Source: Proteles cristata cristata (lineage: Eukaryota > Chordata > Mammalia > Carnivora > Hyaenidae). Taken from it: a stretch of 64,000 nucleotides of DNA. Below the pieces are notes generated by a model. The model saw only the letters and a list, made by a program, of their open reading frames with translations. It was not told where the DNA came from and did no database searches. Below, in pieces: positions 43,016 through 54,775 of the stretch (positions are counted from its first letter, which is position 1; every line of letters begins with the position of its first letter). The stretch covers positions 310,001 through 374,000 of the forward strand of contig JAESUZ010004921.1 of the NCBI GenBank assembly GCA_017311185.1, in the 5' to 3' direction. Position numbers and translations under genes: made by a program.

Positions 43016-44195
43016 AATATTTTTCTGTAATATCTATTGCCAAGATGATCACCAGTATGCTTCAGTCCCTTTAAGAAAAGTATCACACTTGTCTCTGTGT
43101 ATTGCAACTCCTGCCAAGCTTGAAATTTAGTTAAAGGGGATTGTCTTTTTTTTTTTTTCATGAAGTTCATTCTATAGACACAAATGTATAAATGCAGGTA
43201 TATGCTACACTCTAAAGCTTTCCATAGCTAGGAAGGACTGGCCACGCTGCAGTAGCAGTTGCCAACTGAAGTGAGACCTGCTGTAATCAGAATGATCTTG
43301 AAGCTATGGACTAATGAAACAGTTTTCCTCAATACTTTCAAAAGAAATACCAAAATTATGCCACTGATTTTATAAAAGCAAAGAATGAAGTAAGTAGAGA
43401 TAAAATTTACCAGAAAATCAGAGTTCTGGCAAGTCAAAAGCCTTTTGTTTTGCTTTTAGAAGGGATCTCCAAAAACCAAGTTATTACTTTCTACCTTAAT
43501 TTTTCAAATCCCAGGTTAACCACTCTAACATGTGTAACGTTTATAATGTTGCAACACTTATAACTAAATAAGTACTTGGTAAGTGTCCACTGAATTAATA
43601 TCTTGTGTTTCCTGCTTGCTTGAAATGAACCAAAAAAATACAAAAACATGTTTTTGGAAACCCTTTTTACTTTTTAAAAATTTCATAAATTCACTCTCGT
43701 GGTTGTATTTATTTTGAAAATCACAGTGGTTTAGTCATAAAAGACTAGCTTTTGCTATGATTGAAACAGAACTCCGACATCTTAAAAGTTTAGAAAAACA
43801 AATGTTTATTCTTGTTTTTGCTAAACATCCACTGCAGGTCTATTACTACTCTGTTCCATGTGCCTTCATAGGATTCAATGGCATTTCTGGGCAGATTTAA
43901 AATTTTAAAAAGGTTGGAGGGAACATTTAGGGTTTAGTATTATGGGCTAGCACACTTGGTGCTTTCTGACTAAAACAATGGACTGAAATCCTTAAGAGGG
44001 TCATCATAGGATTAAAATCATACTTCAGAAATCTGGCAGAAGAGTGACTTCAAATTAATTTGGTGTACTCAATACAACAACCCAAAGATAGCCATTTACA
44101 GTGCTCTGCAACATATTTATATTTATGCGATTGAACTACTGCAAGCTACTCAGTGATAGATCTCAAAATATTCAGTGCCTATCTTAAGGAAACAT
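43016..44195. other. Unassigned stretch
   Basis: No gene is visible. A T14 tract lies at 43,147-43,160. Small minus frames at 42,979-43,170 and 43,228-43,437 have no recognised motif. Confidence 0.5.
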
Positions 44196-44204
44196 TATAA
44201 TTCT

Positions 44205-44470
44205 CTGCCCATTGACTTGGATTTGAACATATAACTTGCTCTGACCAGTGACTTTTAGAATATGGATTATTAGACATGAGTGAATGCTGGGAGCCGCACT
44301 GGCCTCTCTGGATGACAGTCACAGCAAGGAAATGGCAGTGTTTGCACAGTTCCTGCCATGAGAAATGAAAACTGGTATCTCCTGCTACTACTGGCTCATG
44401 TTGTGCTGGTACTGACCAGGCCTCACAATATTCCATATCAGACCAATATTCTGAACACAGATACATCATA
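44205..44470 (+). mobile_element. Possible ERVL/MaLR LTR fragment, very diverged
   Basis: 'gacttggatttgaacatataacttgctctgaccagtgacttttagaatatgg…gaatgctgggagccgcactggcctctctggatgac' loosely resembles LTRs with 'cttgctttggccaatgggatgttag ... ctgctggatgatg'. The match is weak. The 96-codon minus frame here is not supported as a gene. Confidence 0.3.
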
Positions 44471-44504
44471 AGGAAAAGCCTATTCCTGCCTTTACAAGAG
44501 AGAT

Positions 44505-45330
44505 TTTAGATGAAAGCTCTATGGATGATTGTCAAAAGGCTCTTCCTATGGGCCTTGCGGATCCAAGACTTAGATAATAAAGGGGGTTAAGAACACAAGA
44601 ATTACAGCTGAGTCTGGCCCTGAGACAAAGAGCCTAATTTAGAGTTAAGGTACAGATAAGGGCAGAACTTAAGTTAATACTTACACCTTCTCCTAATTGG
44701 TGATGTATGGTAGTCCCTTCCCCAAGGCCTACTTTCTGCAAACACCCTCCCTTACAGGTGCCTGGGATGAGGATAGATAAGAGTAGCTAAAACATTACCC
44801 ACAAACAAAAGGCTGACACATTTAGGGCCTCCATGGTGTTCACACATTCAGCATCAAATAGGTTTCCACAAACAACTTATTAACCAACTCAAAAACATTC
44901 ACTTGAGAGACAGACAGAATGACTCTTAGCCCATCTATACACTTAACCTATGACCTAACCTTAGCGTTATTAACTTAGAACAAATATGTATCCGGTCTTT
45001 TACTAAGAATACCCTGCTAAATCTTTAGTTATAAGATTACTTAACCTCACTATAATTGGAATAGTTCTGCAAGAATACTTCTGTAAAACCTGCTTCTGTA
45101 CACGTTCCAAAGCATCTTATCACAAAGAGTTATCCATTGTAAAAATTGCTTTTTCTGATGTCATGTTATCATTTAACCTATAAATAAAGACACCAAAACC
45201 GACAGGACAGAGATGCCTGCTTGGTGATCAGAAAGAATCTCGGGGCTCTCTCACTCTCTCTCTTGCCAACACCGTCCATCCTTCAGGGACCCCTGGACCT
45301 GCTGGAGCTGGCTCAGCCTCCAACAAGTGA
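44505..45330 (+). mobile_element. Probable solo LTR of an endogenous retrovirus
   Basis: The block has LTR-like architecture: a non-coding region of about 670 bp, a TATA-like 'tataaata' at 45,177-45,184 overlapping an aataaa signal (45,183-45,188), then a CT/GC-richer downstream part ('ggggctctctcactctctctcttgcc', 'cttcagggacccctgg'). No gag, pol or env reading frame flanks it. Boundaries are not fixed: I could not find a convincing TG...CA pair with a TSD, and the family is not identified. It could instead be another kind of old repeat. Confidence 0.45.
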
Positions 45331-45670
45331 ACCCCTGATTTATTTGTATGTATATGGATTTAGGTAAGTTGACTTGGAAATGATATCTCTCACCACTCCT
45401 GTACTGCTGTAAAAATAGAGGAGAAACACAACCAGTGCCTGGGTTGGTGTCCATGCCTGCATTGTGATTGCCATGTCTTACATTTTTAGAATTCTGATAT
45501 CAAATAATCATATGCAATATTAGTCTGAAATATACTTATTGTTAGGTATAAATCCTAAGTAATCACAGCAATTTTTGGTTTAATAGTCTTTTCAAAGAAG
45601 TTGAGTATTCTTTTACCTAGCAATTATTCAAATATATGTTTTTCAAAATTTAAAATTTATATATTTTTTC

Positions 45671-45869
45671 TAAATATTTATTTTTGAGAGAGAGAGAGAG
45701 ACAGAACGGGAGCAGGGGAGGAGCAGAGAGAGAGGGTGACACAGAATCCGAAGCAGGCTCCAGGCTCTGAGCTGTCAGCACAGAGCCCGGCGCAGGACTT
45801 GAATCCATGAACCATGAGATCATAACCTGAGCAGAAGTCAGACACTCAGCTGAGCCTGCTAGGCGCCCC
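45671..45869 (-). mobile_element. CAN-SINE, feliform
   Basis: 'taaatatttatttttgagagagagagagagacagaacgggagcaggggag', 'gaagcaggctccaggctctgagctgtcagcacagagcccggcgcaggac', 'ccatgaaccatgagatcataacctgagcagaagtcagacac', end 'ctgctaggcgcccc'. Only a weak flank match (tatattttt). Confidence 0.94.
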
Positions 45870-46305
45870 TGAGTATATTTTTAAAAAGCAATTGATTTTT
45901 TTCCCATTTTTTACTCTTCTCAAAACAATAAAGAGAGCTGTTGACATCATTAACTCTCGTTATTGTTGCTGTCTCAGCTATTTTAATGATCAATATTTGC
46001 CCAGTTATTTGGTTATATTGTGCAGCTTATCTGATTTAGATGATAAATGACTCTTTATAGCCATGGTGTGAACACAGCATGAACTAGTTACCACTTAAGG
46101 GTTCTCTTCAAAAGTTCCTATCAACACCAGATATAGGATCAGTACAGGGAACACAGAGATGAAGAGAGTTAATGTTATCCTTTGCATATTTTCTAACTTT
46201 GTTCTGGCCATTTAATCCAAGTCAGTTGTAATGCTTTTCAACTTATACTGAGTTTGTTTGTTGATTGTGGTAAGTGATTTTCATGTGGTTTTTCACCTAA
46301 ACCAA
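45870..46305. other. Unassigned stretch
   Basis: Nothing recognised. Confidence 0.5.
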
Positions 46306-46309
46306 TAAA

Positions 46310-46475
46310 CTCATGATTAGGTACTAATATTCTCCCCATTTTTCACACAGAAAATAATTATTAGAAAGTTTATAGACCTTGTCCAAGGCCACACAATATT
46401 TAAGCGGCAGAACAGGAGAACAAACCAAAGTGTTTTTATTCTGGTTTTTGTTTTTCAGGCTCTGCTTAAAATTGG
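46310..46475 (-). repeat. MIR SINE fragment
   Basis: 'aggtactaatattctccccatttttcacacagaaaataattattag…tatagaccttgtccaaggccacacaatatttaagcggcagaacagg' is the MIR complement (tatccccattttacagatgaggaaactgag ... aacttgcccaaggtcacacagc…agtggcagagc). Confidence 0.75.
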
Positions 46476-46479
46476 CATT

Positions 46480-48538
46480 CCTCTAATGTAAATATACCCA
46501 CAAATCATATGGGATCTTATTGGTTTTATTTGGTAGGTCTAGAATATGACATAGAATTTTCTATTTCTATCAAGCTCACAAATGATGTCACAGACTGTTT
46601 TCAATAACAAAGCTCTATATCTCCATACTGCCTCCACATTTCTTTTGCATCTCTTCACAGGGAAACAGCAATTGATTTTACTAGGAAAAAGTGAAGTAAA
46701 TAAGAATGGTCTTTCCTGTACTCTGTTCTTCTATCAAGCCCTCCTGTGACACAACCTCTCTGCCATATGTCTTCGTTCAGCCACTAGGAACCTAAGACTC
46801 CTAGGCTGCATGTTTTTGTTCTTTAATTGTTGTGTTTTGTTTGTTTGTTCTTTGTTTGGCTGATCGCCTCTACTCTTTCTCTCCTACAAAGACTTATTCT
46901 CTCTGGTTATTTCTGTATGCTGAAAAACAACTGACTGGTTTGTATCTCAACATCTCTTGCTTTACCTTTAGAAAGCTCATTTCCTTTAGCAACAAGGAAA
47001 GACTATCTATATATAAATCTATTCATTTTAATTACACATGAACAGAGGTGGAATTAAGAAGTTAACTCTCCAAGTCAGGTTAGCATTTTTAAAAGGGGGA
47101 TTACAAGGGAGTCTCATGGGATTTGTCCTTGTTGGCATTGTAGGAAATGAGGTTAATCCAATCATTCTTAAGTTACAGCATGTGGGCTACCACCTGGGCT
47201 GACCCTGATCAGACTTTACCCATGAAAACCGATTTTCTTAAAACCTAATCAGAAAAGAAGTAATAGAGGGAGAGTTAAGCCACACTTTTAAGTTCTTAAC
47301 TAGTGGATATTAGCTAATCTTTTCAACTTCAATGAGACAGCTGCTTACCTGAATTCCTTGTTATTCTCTGCAGAGTTCAACAATTCTTCTTCTTCATTTT
47401 TAATTTGGTCCCTAAAACCTCACTAGACTTTTTTTTTAAATACAGATAGCCTGTAATAAAATACATTAACTCACATTCTTTTACCTTGTTAGTTGTGTGA
47501 TAAGTTTCTCCGACTTAGTTTTCTCTTCCGATGGACCCTGCATGGAGCATGCTTCTGATAAATGTTCTTTAAAACACTTTGTCCCTTCTCACAGTTGGCA
47601 TTTCTAAAAGTCTGATTATCTTTTTGTTGTTTTCTTTAGAGGTTAGCCTCACGAGAATTTTAAATCTAACGATGTTTTGATCACTCGATCTTAGATGCTC
47701 CCCACGTGAAGCTTAGTTAACATACTTGGCATTCTTTCAGGGACAAAGTCCAGAATGCATTGGAGCCATGTCCGCTGCTCAACAGACTATGGAGAAAAGC
47801 AATCCTGCTATATAGGCCCTGAGGAAGCCTGGAGTCCCTTCTTGCCCCAGTGCTGCCAAAGCTGGTTTCTCTAGTAATATCCCAGCAATAGAAATTCTCA
47901 CGGAGGCCGTATTTTTAGCATGAATCTTGGAATATTACTCAGTTATCTTGGTCGAAAATCTTGGGTGGAAATCTGATGAGGAAGCAAATCCTTTGTGTCT
48001 TTTCCCTTATAACCATCTGTTGTTCTGGCTGGCTAGATACCTCTGATCCTCTTCCATTTGCTCCTCTTTACATTTCAAAATCAACAGCCCTGGACTTGAA
48101 ACTGCTTCTGATGCCCCTTGAACTGTTACATGACCAATGGCCTGGAATTTCAAAAGGGAGTTTGAGGGAAATATATGTGCAGTGGGTGTACTAACACCAT
48201 TTCCCCACTTTGCCCCCAAATCCCAATGAACACATGGCCTCAGTAGAAACCCAGTCCATATGCTTGACTATGTAATTGCTTTAAAGTAACACATTTTATA
48301 ATAAAAAAAGTCAGTGCTCAAAATTTTGCAGTATACTCTAGCATAAAACAAAACATATACAATTTTCCTCAAATCCTCCCTTCCAGAAATAACAGTATTT
48401 AGATATGGTTTCTCCTTGACTTTACCTCATATTATTAATATATTATTTTGCATATTATATACATTATTATAACATGTTATTGCATAATCCTTGTCCCTTT
48501 AAAAATTGGCCTTATTCCTGTTCTGACAACCAAACAGT
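46480..48538. other. Unassigned stretch, GC-richer at 47,690-48,290
   Basis: No gene is visible. Overlapping opposite-strand frames at 47,961-48,194 and 48,007-48,219 lie in a block (47,690-48,290) with fewer AT runs than its surroundings. I do not recognise it as a known repeat or exon. Confidence 0.5.
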
Positions 48539-48549
48539 TAATTCGGACT

Positions 48550-48778
48550 CTTTTTTTTTTTTTTATATTTTTATTTATTTCTAGGAGAGAGAGAGAGAGA
48601 GAGAGCAAACAAGCAGTGGAGGGTCAGAGAGAGAGGGAGACACAGACTCTGAAACAGGCTCCAGGCTCTGAGCTGTCAGTCAGCACAGAGCCCGACGCGG
48701 GGCTCGAACCCACGAAACGCGAGATCATGACCTAAGCAAAAGTCAGACGCTTAACCGACTAAGCCACCCAGGTGCCCC
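48550..48778 (-). mobile_element. CAN-SINE, young subfamily
   Basis: Near-consensus with (GA)n tract, 'agtggagggtcagagagagagggagacacagactctgaaacagg', 'gacgcggggctcgaacccacgaaacgcgagatcatgacctaagc', end 'gccacccaggtgcccc'. TSD taattcggact / taatttggact at 48,539-48,549 and 48,779-48,789. The short frame 48,448-48,735 runs through it. Confidence 0.96.
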
Positions 48779-48789
48779 TAATTTGGACT

Positions 48790-49330
48790 TTTAATTGCAA
48801 TTTTGCTCTGTAATATTATGGAATTATCATGATCCAATTATATTATATTATATATTATATACAATTGTAAATTGCATTTATAATCAGGGCTGCAGAGGTT
48901 TGGGAATTGAAAATTAAGACTGTGTGGAGATGGGAAATCACAGAATTCCAACTTTTCCCTTAAATATATATGAGTTCACTTTCACTCGAGAGGAAAATAG
49001 AGAAAAACAAATACATAAGAAAATGTTCTGAACATTTAAAACACTTACAAATTATTTAAGGCCTAGTCCTGAAATCAATTTTATTTAGACCTACTCATAG
49101 CTTATATACACCAAGAAATATTCCAAGATCTTCCTGACATATAAGTTAGGCGTTATATGTAAGTTCAGTCAATATCAGCTGATACAATAAAGATATTTCA
49201 AAATTTTACTAGCTTGACACAAGAGGTTAATTTCTCATATCAAAAAAAAAAACAATTAAAGAATGCAGACTTATGCATTTAAACAAGTTGGGATAAAAAA
49301 GATTGGATTTATATAAATATAACCCAGAAT
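48790..49330. other. Unassigned AT-rich stretch
   Basis: Includes an AT palindrome-like run (ttatattatattatatattatata) near 48,838-48,865. No gene is visible. Confidence 0.5.
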
Positions 49331-49885
49331 ATATATGAAACAACGGTTGCTCAGACATTGAATATCAAGCAGCCCAGGGCAGTGACCTCTGAGACAGGGG
49401 AAACAACCTAATGATCATGACATTTGCCTCAGCTTGTAGTCCGGACAGAGTTTTTAGGTAGCAGTGAAGTGAGAGACAGCCCAGAGTTTGTAGGGCTTCC
49501 TATGTTAAGAAGACTGAGCTGAGGATTTGGGAAGACCAAAGTGGCTGGAATTCACAGGGCAGCGAATTGAGAAGAGGATGCAGCTTAGAGTGACAGATCA
49601 GGAAATCTTCAGAGCATTCTTCCTAAGTTATCAGCTAAATACAGATAAGTGCATTTACGCGAGACAACTACTTGAAGTTAGGAAAGGAACGGCAGAAATG
49701 GAGCAAAGCAAACAATATATATGGCCTACACAAGGCTGGATATAGTTCCTTTCTCCAACTCCTGGAGTAAACGAACCCTCAGAATACTTGGGGATACTAC
49801 TTGGAAGTATACTGCCTCAGTTTGGGGGTAGGAGGAAAAGTAGCCTCTGATACCACCTAAGAGTAATTTATTTATTTACTTACTT

Positions 49886-50084
49886 TTTTAAATTACTTAT
49901 TTAAAATGTTTATTTATTGAGAGAGAGAGTCAGCAGTGGGAGGTGGAGAGAGACAGAGACAGAGACAGAGAGAATCCCAAGCAGGCTTTGTTAGAGTAGA
50001 GCCTGATGCAGGACTTTATCTCACGAACTGCGAGATGATGACCTAAGCCGAAAAACAGAGTCAGATGCTTAACCAGGCATCCCA
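49886..50084 (-). mobile_element. CAN-SINE, feliform, diverged
   Basis: 'ttaaaatgtttatttattgagagagagagtcagcag', 'cccaagcaggctttgttagagtagagcctgatgcagg', 'ctcacgaactgcgagatgatgacctaagccg', end 'cttaaccaggcatccc', lacking the 'gactgagccac' part of the head. It sits in the L1M 5' UTR. Confidence 0.92.
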
Positions 50085-50111
50085 AAAACAGCTTTAAAAA
50101 AGCTGTTTATA

Positions 50112-50348
50112 GGGGCTCCTGGGTGGCTTAGTCGGTTAAGCGTCCGACTTTCGCTTAGGTCATGATCTCGCGGTTCGTGGGTTCGAGCCCCGCATCGAGC
50201 TCTGTGCTGACTGCCAACTCAGAGCCTGGAGTCTGTTTCAATCTGTGACTCCCTCTCTCTCTGACCCTCCCCTGCTCACGCTGTCTCTCTCTCTCTCTCT
50301 CCTAGAAATAAATAAAACATTAAAAAAAATTTTAAATAAAAAAATAAT
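50112..50348 (+). mobile_element. CAN-SINE, young subfamily
   Basis: Near-consensus: A box tggcttagtcgg (50,124-50,135), B box ggttcgagccc (50,180-50,190), middle 'gctgactgccaactcagagcctggagtctgtttcaatctgtgactcc', (CT)n, 'ctagaaataaataaaacatt' and a complex A-rich tail. Exact 16-bp TSD aaaaaagctgtttata at 50,096-50,111 and 50,349-50,364. Confidence 0.97.
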
Positions 50349-51360
50349 AAAAAAGCTGTTTATAATTAATTAAAATCTGCCACAAGCAAAGCTCAATAAC
50401 ATTTATAGTAATAATAAGATATACAGAGATCAACAAAGTAGATTCACCATGTCTAGCATTCAATCAAAGAATACTATGAATCCATAGAAGCAGGAAAATA
50501 CAACCGATAAAAGTGAGAGAAATCAATCAAGCGAAACCAATGAAGAACTGACACAGATGACAAAATTAGTAGATTAGGATATTAAAACAGCTATAGTACT
50601 TGCATTCCATATTTTAAGTTAGAGAAAAGCATAAGTCTTTTAAAAGGAGAGACATGACAGATATTAATAAGAATTAATGGAAATTCTAGTGATGAAGATG
50701 ATAATGTCAAAGATAAATAAAATGGGTAAGATAAACAGCAAGAGAAGATATATGAGTGAAATTGAGGACATAGCAATAAATACAATGAATAGATACAATG
50801 AAATACAGTAAATACAGTGATAGAAAGAAGAAGAAACTGAAAAATAATCATCAGAACAACAGAATACTACAGGATCTTGATGGTCCCTAATAAACTTGCA
50901 GTTGAAGTTCCCAGAGAAGGACAGAAACAGAAAACAAAAACCAAACAAAACATTAAAGAAAGAATAAAGTTTTCTAAATGTGTTGAGATGATAAATTTAT
51001 ATGTAGAAGCTCAACCAACCCCAAGTAGGAAAAATATGATAAAATTTATAACAAGAAACATCATAATCAAGTTGCTTAAAAACAGAGATAAATCTAAAGG
51101 AAATGAGAGTAAAAGAAACATTTTACTTGGATGAACAGAGTTAAAAATGATAGGTGACTTCTTGTTTGAAACAACAAAAGCCAGAACGCAGACCAGAAAC
51201 ATCCTCAAAACAGTGATGGGGAAAAATCCATCAACTTAGAATTGTATTCTTGAGAAAATGTCTTTCAAAAATTAAGGAAAAATAGTCTTAATTGTTTGCT
51301 TTTTGGGAAATTATTTACTTCAATAAAGTTCTTTAAAGGAGAACACAGGTGAGAAAAATT

Positions 51361-52880
51361 TCACTGCTATCCAGAAAAACCTTTCCTTCCTTGCAAATAG
51401 ATTTACTTTCCTCTTCCTACTTTATAAATATTAGCTACTCAAAGTTGATCACACTTTGAAAAAGATAAGTCATGCTATCTGTATTATAGGTTTAGTAATC
51501 TATTTTTAAAAGATGTAATTATTAATTTAAGCAATTGCTCCTGAGAAGAAATATAATTTGTGCCTTTTAATGATCTTGTGTTCTCTGCTGAAACACAAAT
51601 AAATATAAACTCTAAAAAGTGTACATCCCAAAAAAGTCCTTATTAGAGTCTTCTCACTCCTTGTTATTATGTTTTAGGCTGGTAGCCTTTAAAAAAGACA
51701 AAATACATAGAATCATTGGTATTATGAACAAAGATCTTTTTCTCTATTGTCCAATTTTATATATTTAATTCCTTGAAGTAAAGGGTACTGCATTGCACTA
51801 CTGTACTTTTAGATTTTTTTCACATCATTTGCATAAATATTCCTCTAAGACTTAGACATTACCTGCATATAATTAGGTATTATTTAAGAGGGAGGATATC
51901 TCTTTGTTTATTGTTATTTTGATGCAAAGTAAGTACCTAGTGGAAGTGTAATAGAAGCTAGGAAATTATGCAATGTCAATGATTTCATCGACAAGAAAAT
52001 ATAAACACATTGCTGTGTTCTGAAATTTAGAGAGGCTATACCAAAATGTACTTTCAAAACCAATCTCAAGTGTAGGAACTAAAGTGAGGACTTCTCTGCT
52101 CTTTTCTAGTTTTATTGGGTCAACCATCCTATGACAGTCATGATAAGAATCCGTTCACTGGACACAGGTAGAAAGATGGCAACTCTGTCCACCAAGAATC
52201 AAAGGAACAACTGTAGTTTGTGAGGCACTTTGTCAATGAAATAACATCGAGGTTGAAGTTGAACTACTTGAAGGAAAAAGCTGCCACTCTGAGACATGTG
52301 CATCGAAGAAAAATGCTTCCAAAACGAAGTAACAGTTGCATGTTCAAGTAAAAACTGAAGATGAATAAAGACATGAAGAACTATTGATTTGAGATTCTAT
52401 TCCTGATAACATTAATTTGGAAACATTTTCCAGGCTAACTTTGAAATTATATATGATTTATATTTATAAACACATAGTATAAATATAGAATATAGGAGTA
52501 TATAAAATATACTGTTTAAATATTTAAATATATAAAATATTTATATATACTAATATAAATATCATATTTATGTACATATGGACAGAAAGGGTAGATTATA
52601 ATGTTATATTGCGAATGAAAAGGAGAAATTTCAAATACCGCATATACACATTTCTCCAAGTAGAGAATAAATTTGGAGTAAACTGGTCATTGTATAACAG
52701 TGTGTTCACACCAGCAAATATTTGTATTTATGTATATAATGATTTATTTATTATTTGTTTGTTTATTTATTTACTTAGTTCTCAAGCTATGTGAAAAGTT
52801 TAGACTCTGTTTTACCATTATTTGTCATGGAACCTTTCACAGATCTGAAATTCCATCTCTCCAGAACTAGTGTTTTATTC
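51361..52880. other. Unassigned AT-rich stretch
   Basis: 52,130-52,390 is slightly richer in GC and could be a very old repeat or processed-transcript relic, but I cannot match it to any protein. 52,440-52,570 is almost pure AT. Confidence 0.5.
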
Positions 52881-52881
52881 C

Positions 52882-52926
52882 GTATGTATGTATGTATGTA
52901 TGTATGTATGTATGTATGTATGTATT
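52882..52926 (+). repeat. (GTAT)n tetranucleotide microsatellite
   Basis: Eleven uninterrupted GTAT units; probably length-variable. Confidence 0.97.
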
Positions 52927-52959
52927 AGAATTATTTTTCTCACAATAAAAATCAATCCA

Positions 52960-53110
52960 GTTTTCTCCTTTGACTAAAAATTGTCTGTGCCTTCTCCATG
53001 CTGATGAGGTGGATTCCAGACTCCTCAGTATAATCAGAAAGACTCTTTAGATCTTGACTGTGGTCCAATATTAAGCAATAAATTCCAGTCATTTTCAGCT
53101 AGGTAAAAAT
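52960..53110 (+). repeat. Possible L2 LINE fragment
   Basis: 'ccatgctgatgaggtggattccagactcctcagtataatcagaaagactctttagatcttgac' weakly follows the L2 'actcctcagcctgacattcaaggccctccacaatctg' region. Low certainty. Confidence 0.35.
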
Positions 53111-54600
53111 ACTCCAGACCGGAAGTTTGTTACTTCTTTGGATATGTGGTACATATTCAAAATACCATTAAAACAGCAGCAATAATTATAGTTCAGTCTC
53201 TAAGGTAATACAATAGCTCAAACACTGTACAACTTTCACTATTACAGCATAAGTCACTTTGTTTACATTTAGCAACAAGGTGCCCCATTGAGCTATCAAA
53301 TATCTAGAAGGTATTTGTCTTTGTCAGATATACTTTTTTTTTTAAATGCTTGATGTCACACATATTCATAACTCTTATTTCCAGTACGCTTTATTCTACT
53401 CTTCATAAAAACAAAATTGGAAATAGAGCTGCTTATATCTGCTTAAAAATATAATGTCCTTTCTCTGCCCAAAGTTATTGTTTGAATCAATGTCCAATCC
53501 TTTATACTCTAACCCAGTCAACAGAGATATGTAGTTTGAATAAATGAATGAATAAATGAATAAGTGAATAATGACAGTGTTTTGAGTGGAACTCATATTG
53601 GAGCAGTTGGAGAAAAAATAAGGAAATCACTGAATAACATGAAAAGGGGTCAAAAATTGGTATAAATTCTAAGAAATAGTTCATTTAAAGCAGAATTTGG
53701 TTGATCACATCACTGCTTTATCAAGTTGAAAAATGTGAGGACTTAGAAAATACTTACAGTTCTTCCAGTAAAAACATTATTAATCATGCCCAAGGAATAG
53801 TTTTCATAGAGTAGTGGAAGGGAAATTAAGTTTCACTAGGTTCAGAAGGAGTAGCCAGTAGCTGAAGAGGAAAACTAATTCTCCATTTTTAAGGCTGAAA
53901 TAATTGAATTCCATTGGGAACACTTAGAATAATCTTAATTTTAACTTGATCCCTTGCAGAATCACATTTTCTTGCTAGTGTCTTTTTTAACTTAGGGACT
54001 CAGAGCCTAGATAGATAGATGATAGATAAATAAAATTTGTCTTCTCAAACATCACACATTTTCCCCACACATTGTCCTCCCACGCAGCCCTGAAGATTTG
54101 GTGTGACATCATTACTGAAGGATAACATTTCATAGAAGTTTTGGGGAATGGCGCATGTTTTCCAGATTGACCACTTTCTTTCTCAACTTGGCCACAAAAT
54201 ATATGACAAAGATGGTTTTATCAACTGACGGGCTAACTTCTGGATCTTACTTTCTCCTCTCTGACTGTTCATCGTCATGTTCTAACACCATCTGTGGGGC
54301 TTTGAGCATTTTTGTTATACTTCCATATCAGCTTTAGGCATTTCCTCAAAGCCCAGTCCTTGGTCTGCTACTTTCTGTTGAAGATATTTTGTGTTGAAAT
54401 TATTTCTAAGCAAAGATTACAAATATTTTGAATTATGAAGTCAATGACTTACCAACTGTTACGTGTTTTTGGATATGTTTATTTTATTTGGGGTCATAGT
54501 CTAAGTTAGTAAAGAATGAAAAATACCTGGAATAAAATTTACCCTTGAAAGTATGTACACTTAGTTTCCTAGACAATCTTTTAATGTTTTATAATCATAA
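53111..54600. other. Unassigned stretch with minor simple repeats
   Basis: A (GAAT/AAAT)n run lies at 53,538-53,571 and a short GATA run at 54,010-54,033. No gene is visible. Confidence 0.5.
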
Positions 54601-54604
54601 TAAA

Positions 54605-54775
54605 GCATGAAGTTGTGTCGTTTGACCTCGAGAGTGTATCTAACCATCTTGTTCCTCATTTTTTCATATGTTAAATAGGGATAACATAATAATTATCCCT
54701 TAAGGTTATTGTGAAGATAAGTGAGCAAGTGGATATAAAACATAAACAGTCAGAGTAATACTTGGTAGACAGTAT
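54605..54775 (+). repeat. MIR SINE
   Basis: 'gtcgtttgacctcgagagtgtatctaaccatcttgttcctcattttttcatatgttaaatagggataacataataattatcccttaaggttattgtgaagataagtgag' follows MIR from 'gtgtgaccttgggcaa' to 'gttgttgtgaggattaaatgag'. Confidence 0.75.

Larger units (their letters stand above)
49335..51360 (+). mobile_element. Ancient L1M-type LINE, 5' UTR and ORF1 part, split by two SINEs
   Basis: 49,370-49,870 matches an L1M 5' UTR as I remember it ('gcagtgacctctgagacaggggaaac', 'gaggatgcagcttagagtgacagatcaggaaatcttcagagc', 'agaatacttggggatactacttggaagtatactgcctcag'). 50,365-51,290 continues it ('ctgccacaagcaaagctcaataacattt', 'gacatagcaata', 'gaagctcaaccaaccccaag', 'catcataatcaagttgcttaaaa', 'aaaacagtgatggggaaaaatccatcaacttagaattgtattc'). 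ORF1 is broken by stops. No ORF2 or 3' end follows. Confidence 0.78.

Noticed and set aside
44760..44772. 'ggtgcctgggatgagg' as a SINE head
   Set aside because: Only the first ten bases resemble 'ggtgcctggg'; no A box, B box or tail follows.
52130..52390. Processed pseudogene
   Set aside because: The text looked transcript-like ('aataaagacatgaagaac' near the end), but in three frames I could not match it to any protein family, and there is no poly(A) tail or TSD.
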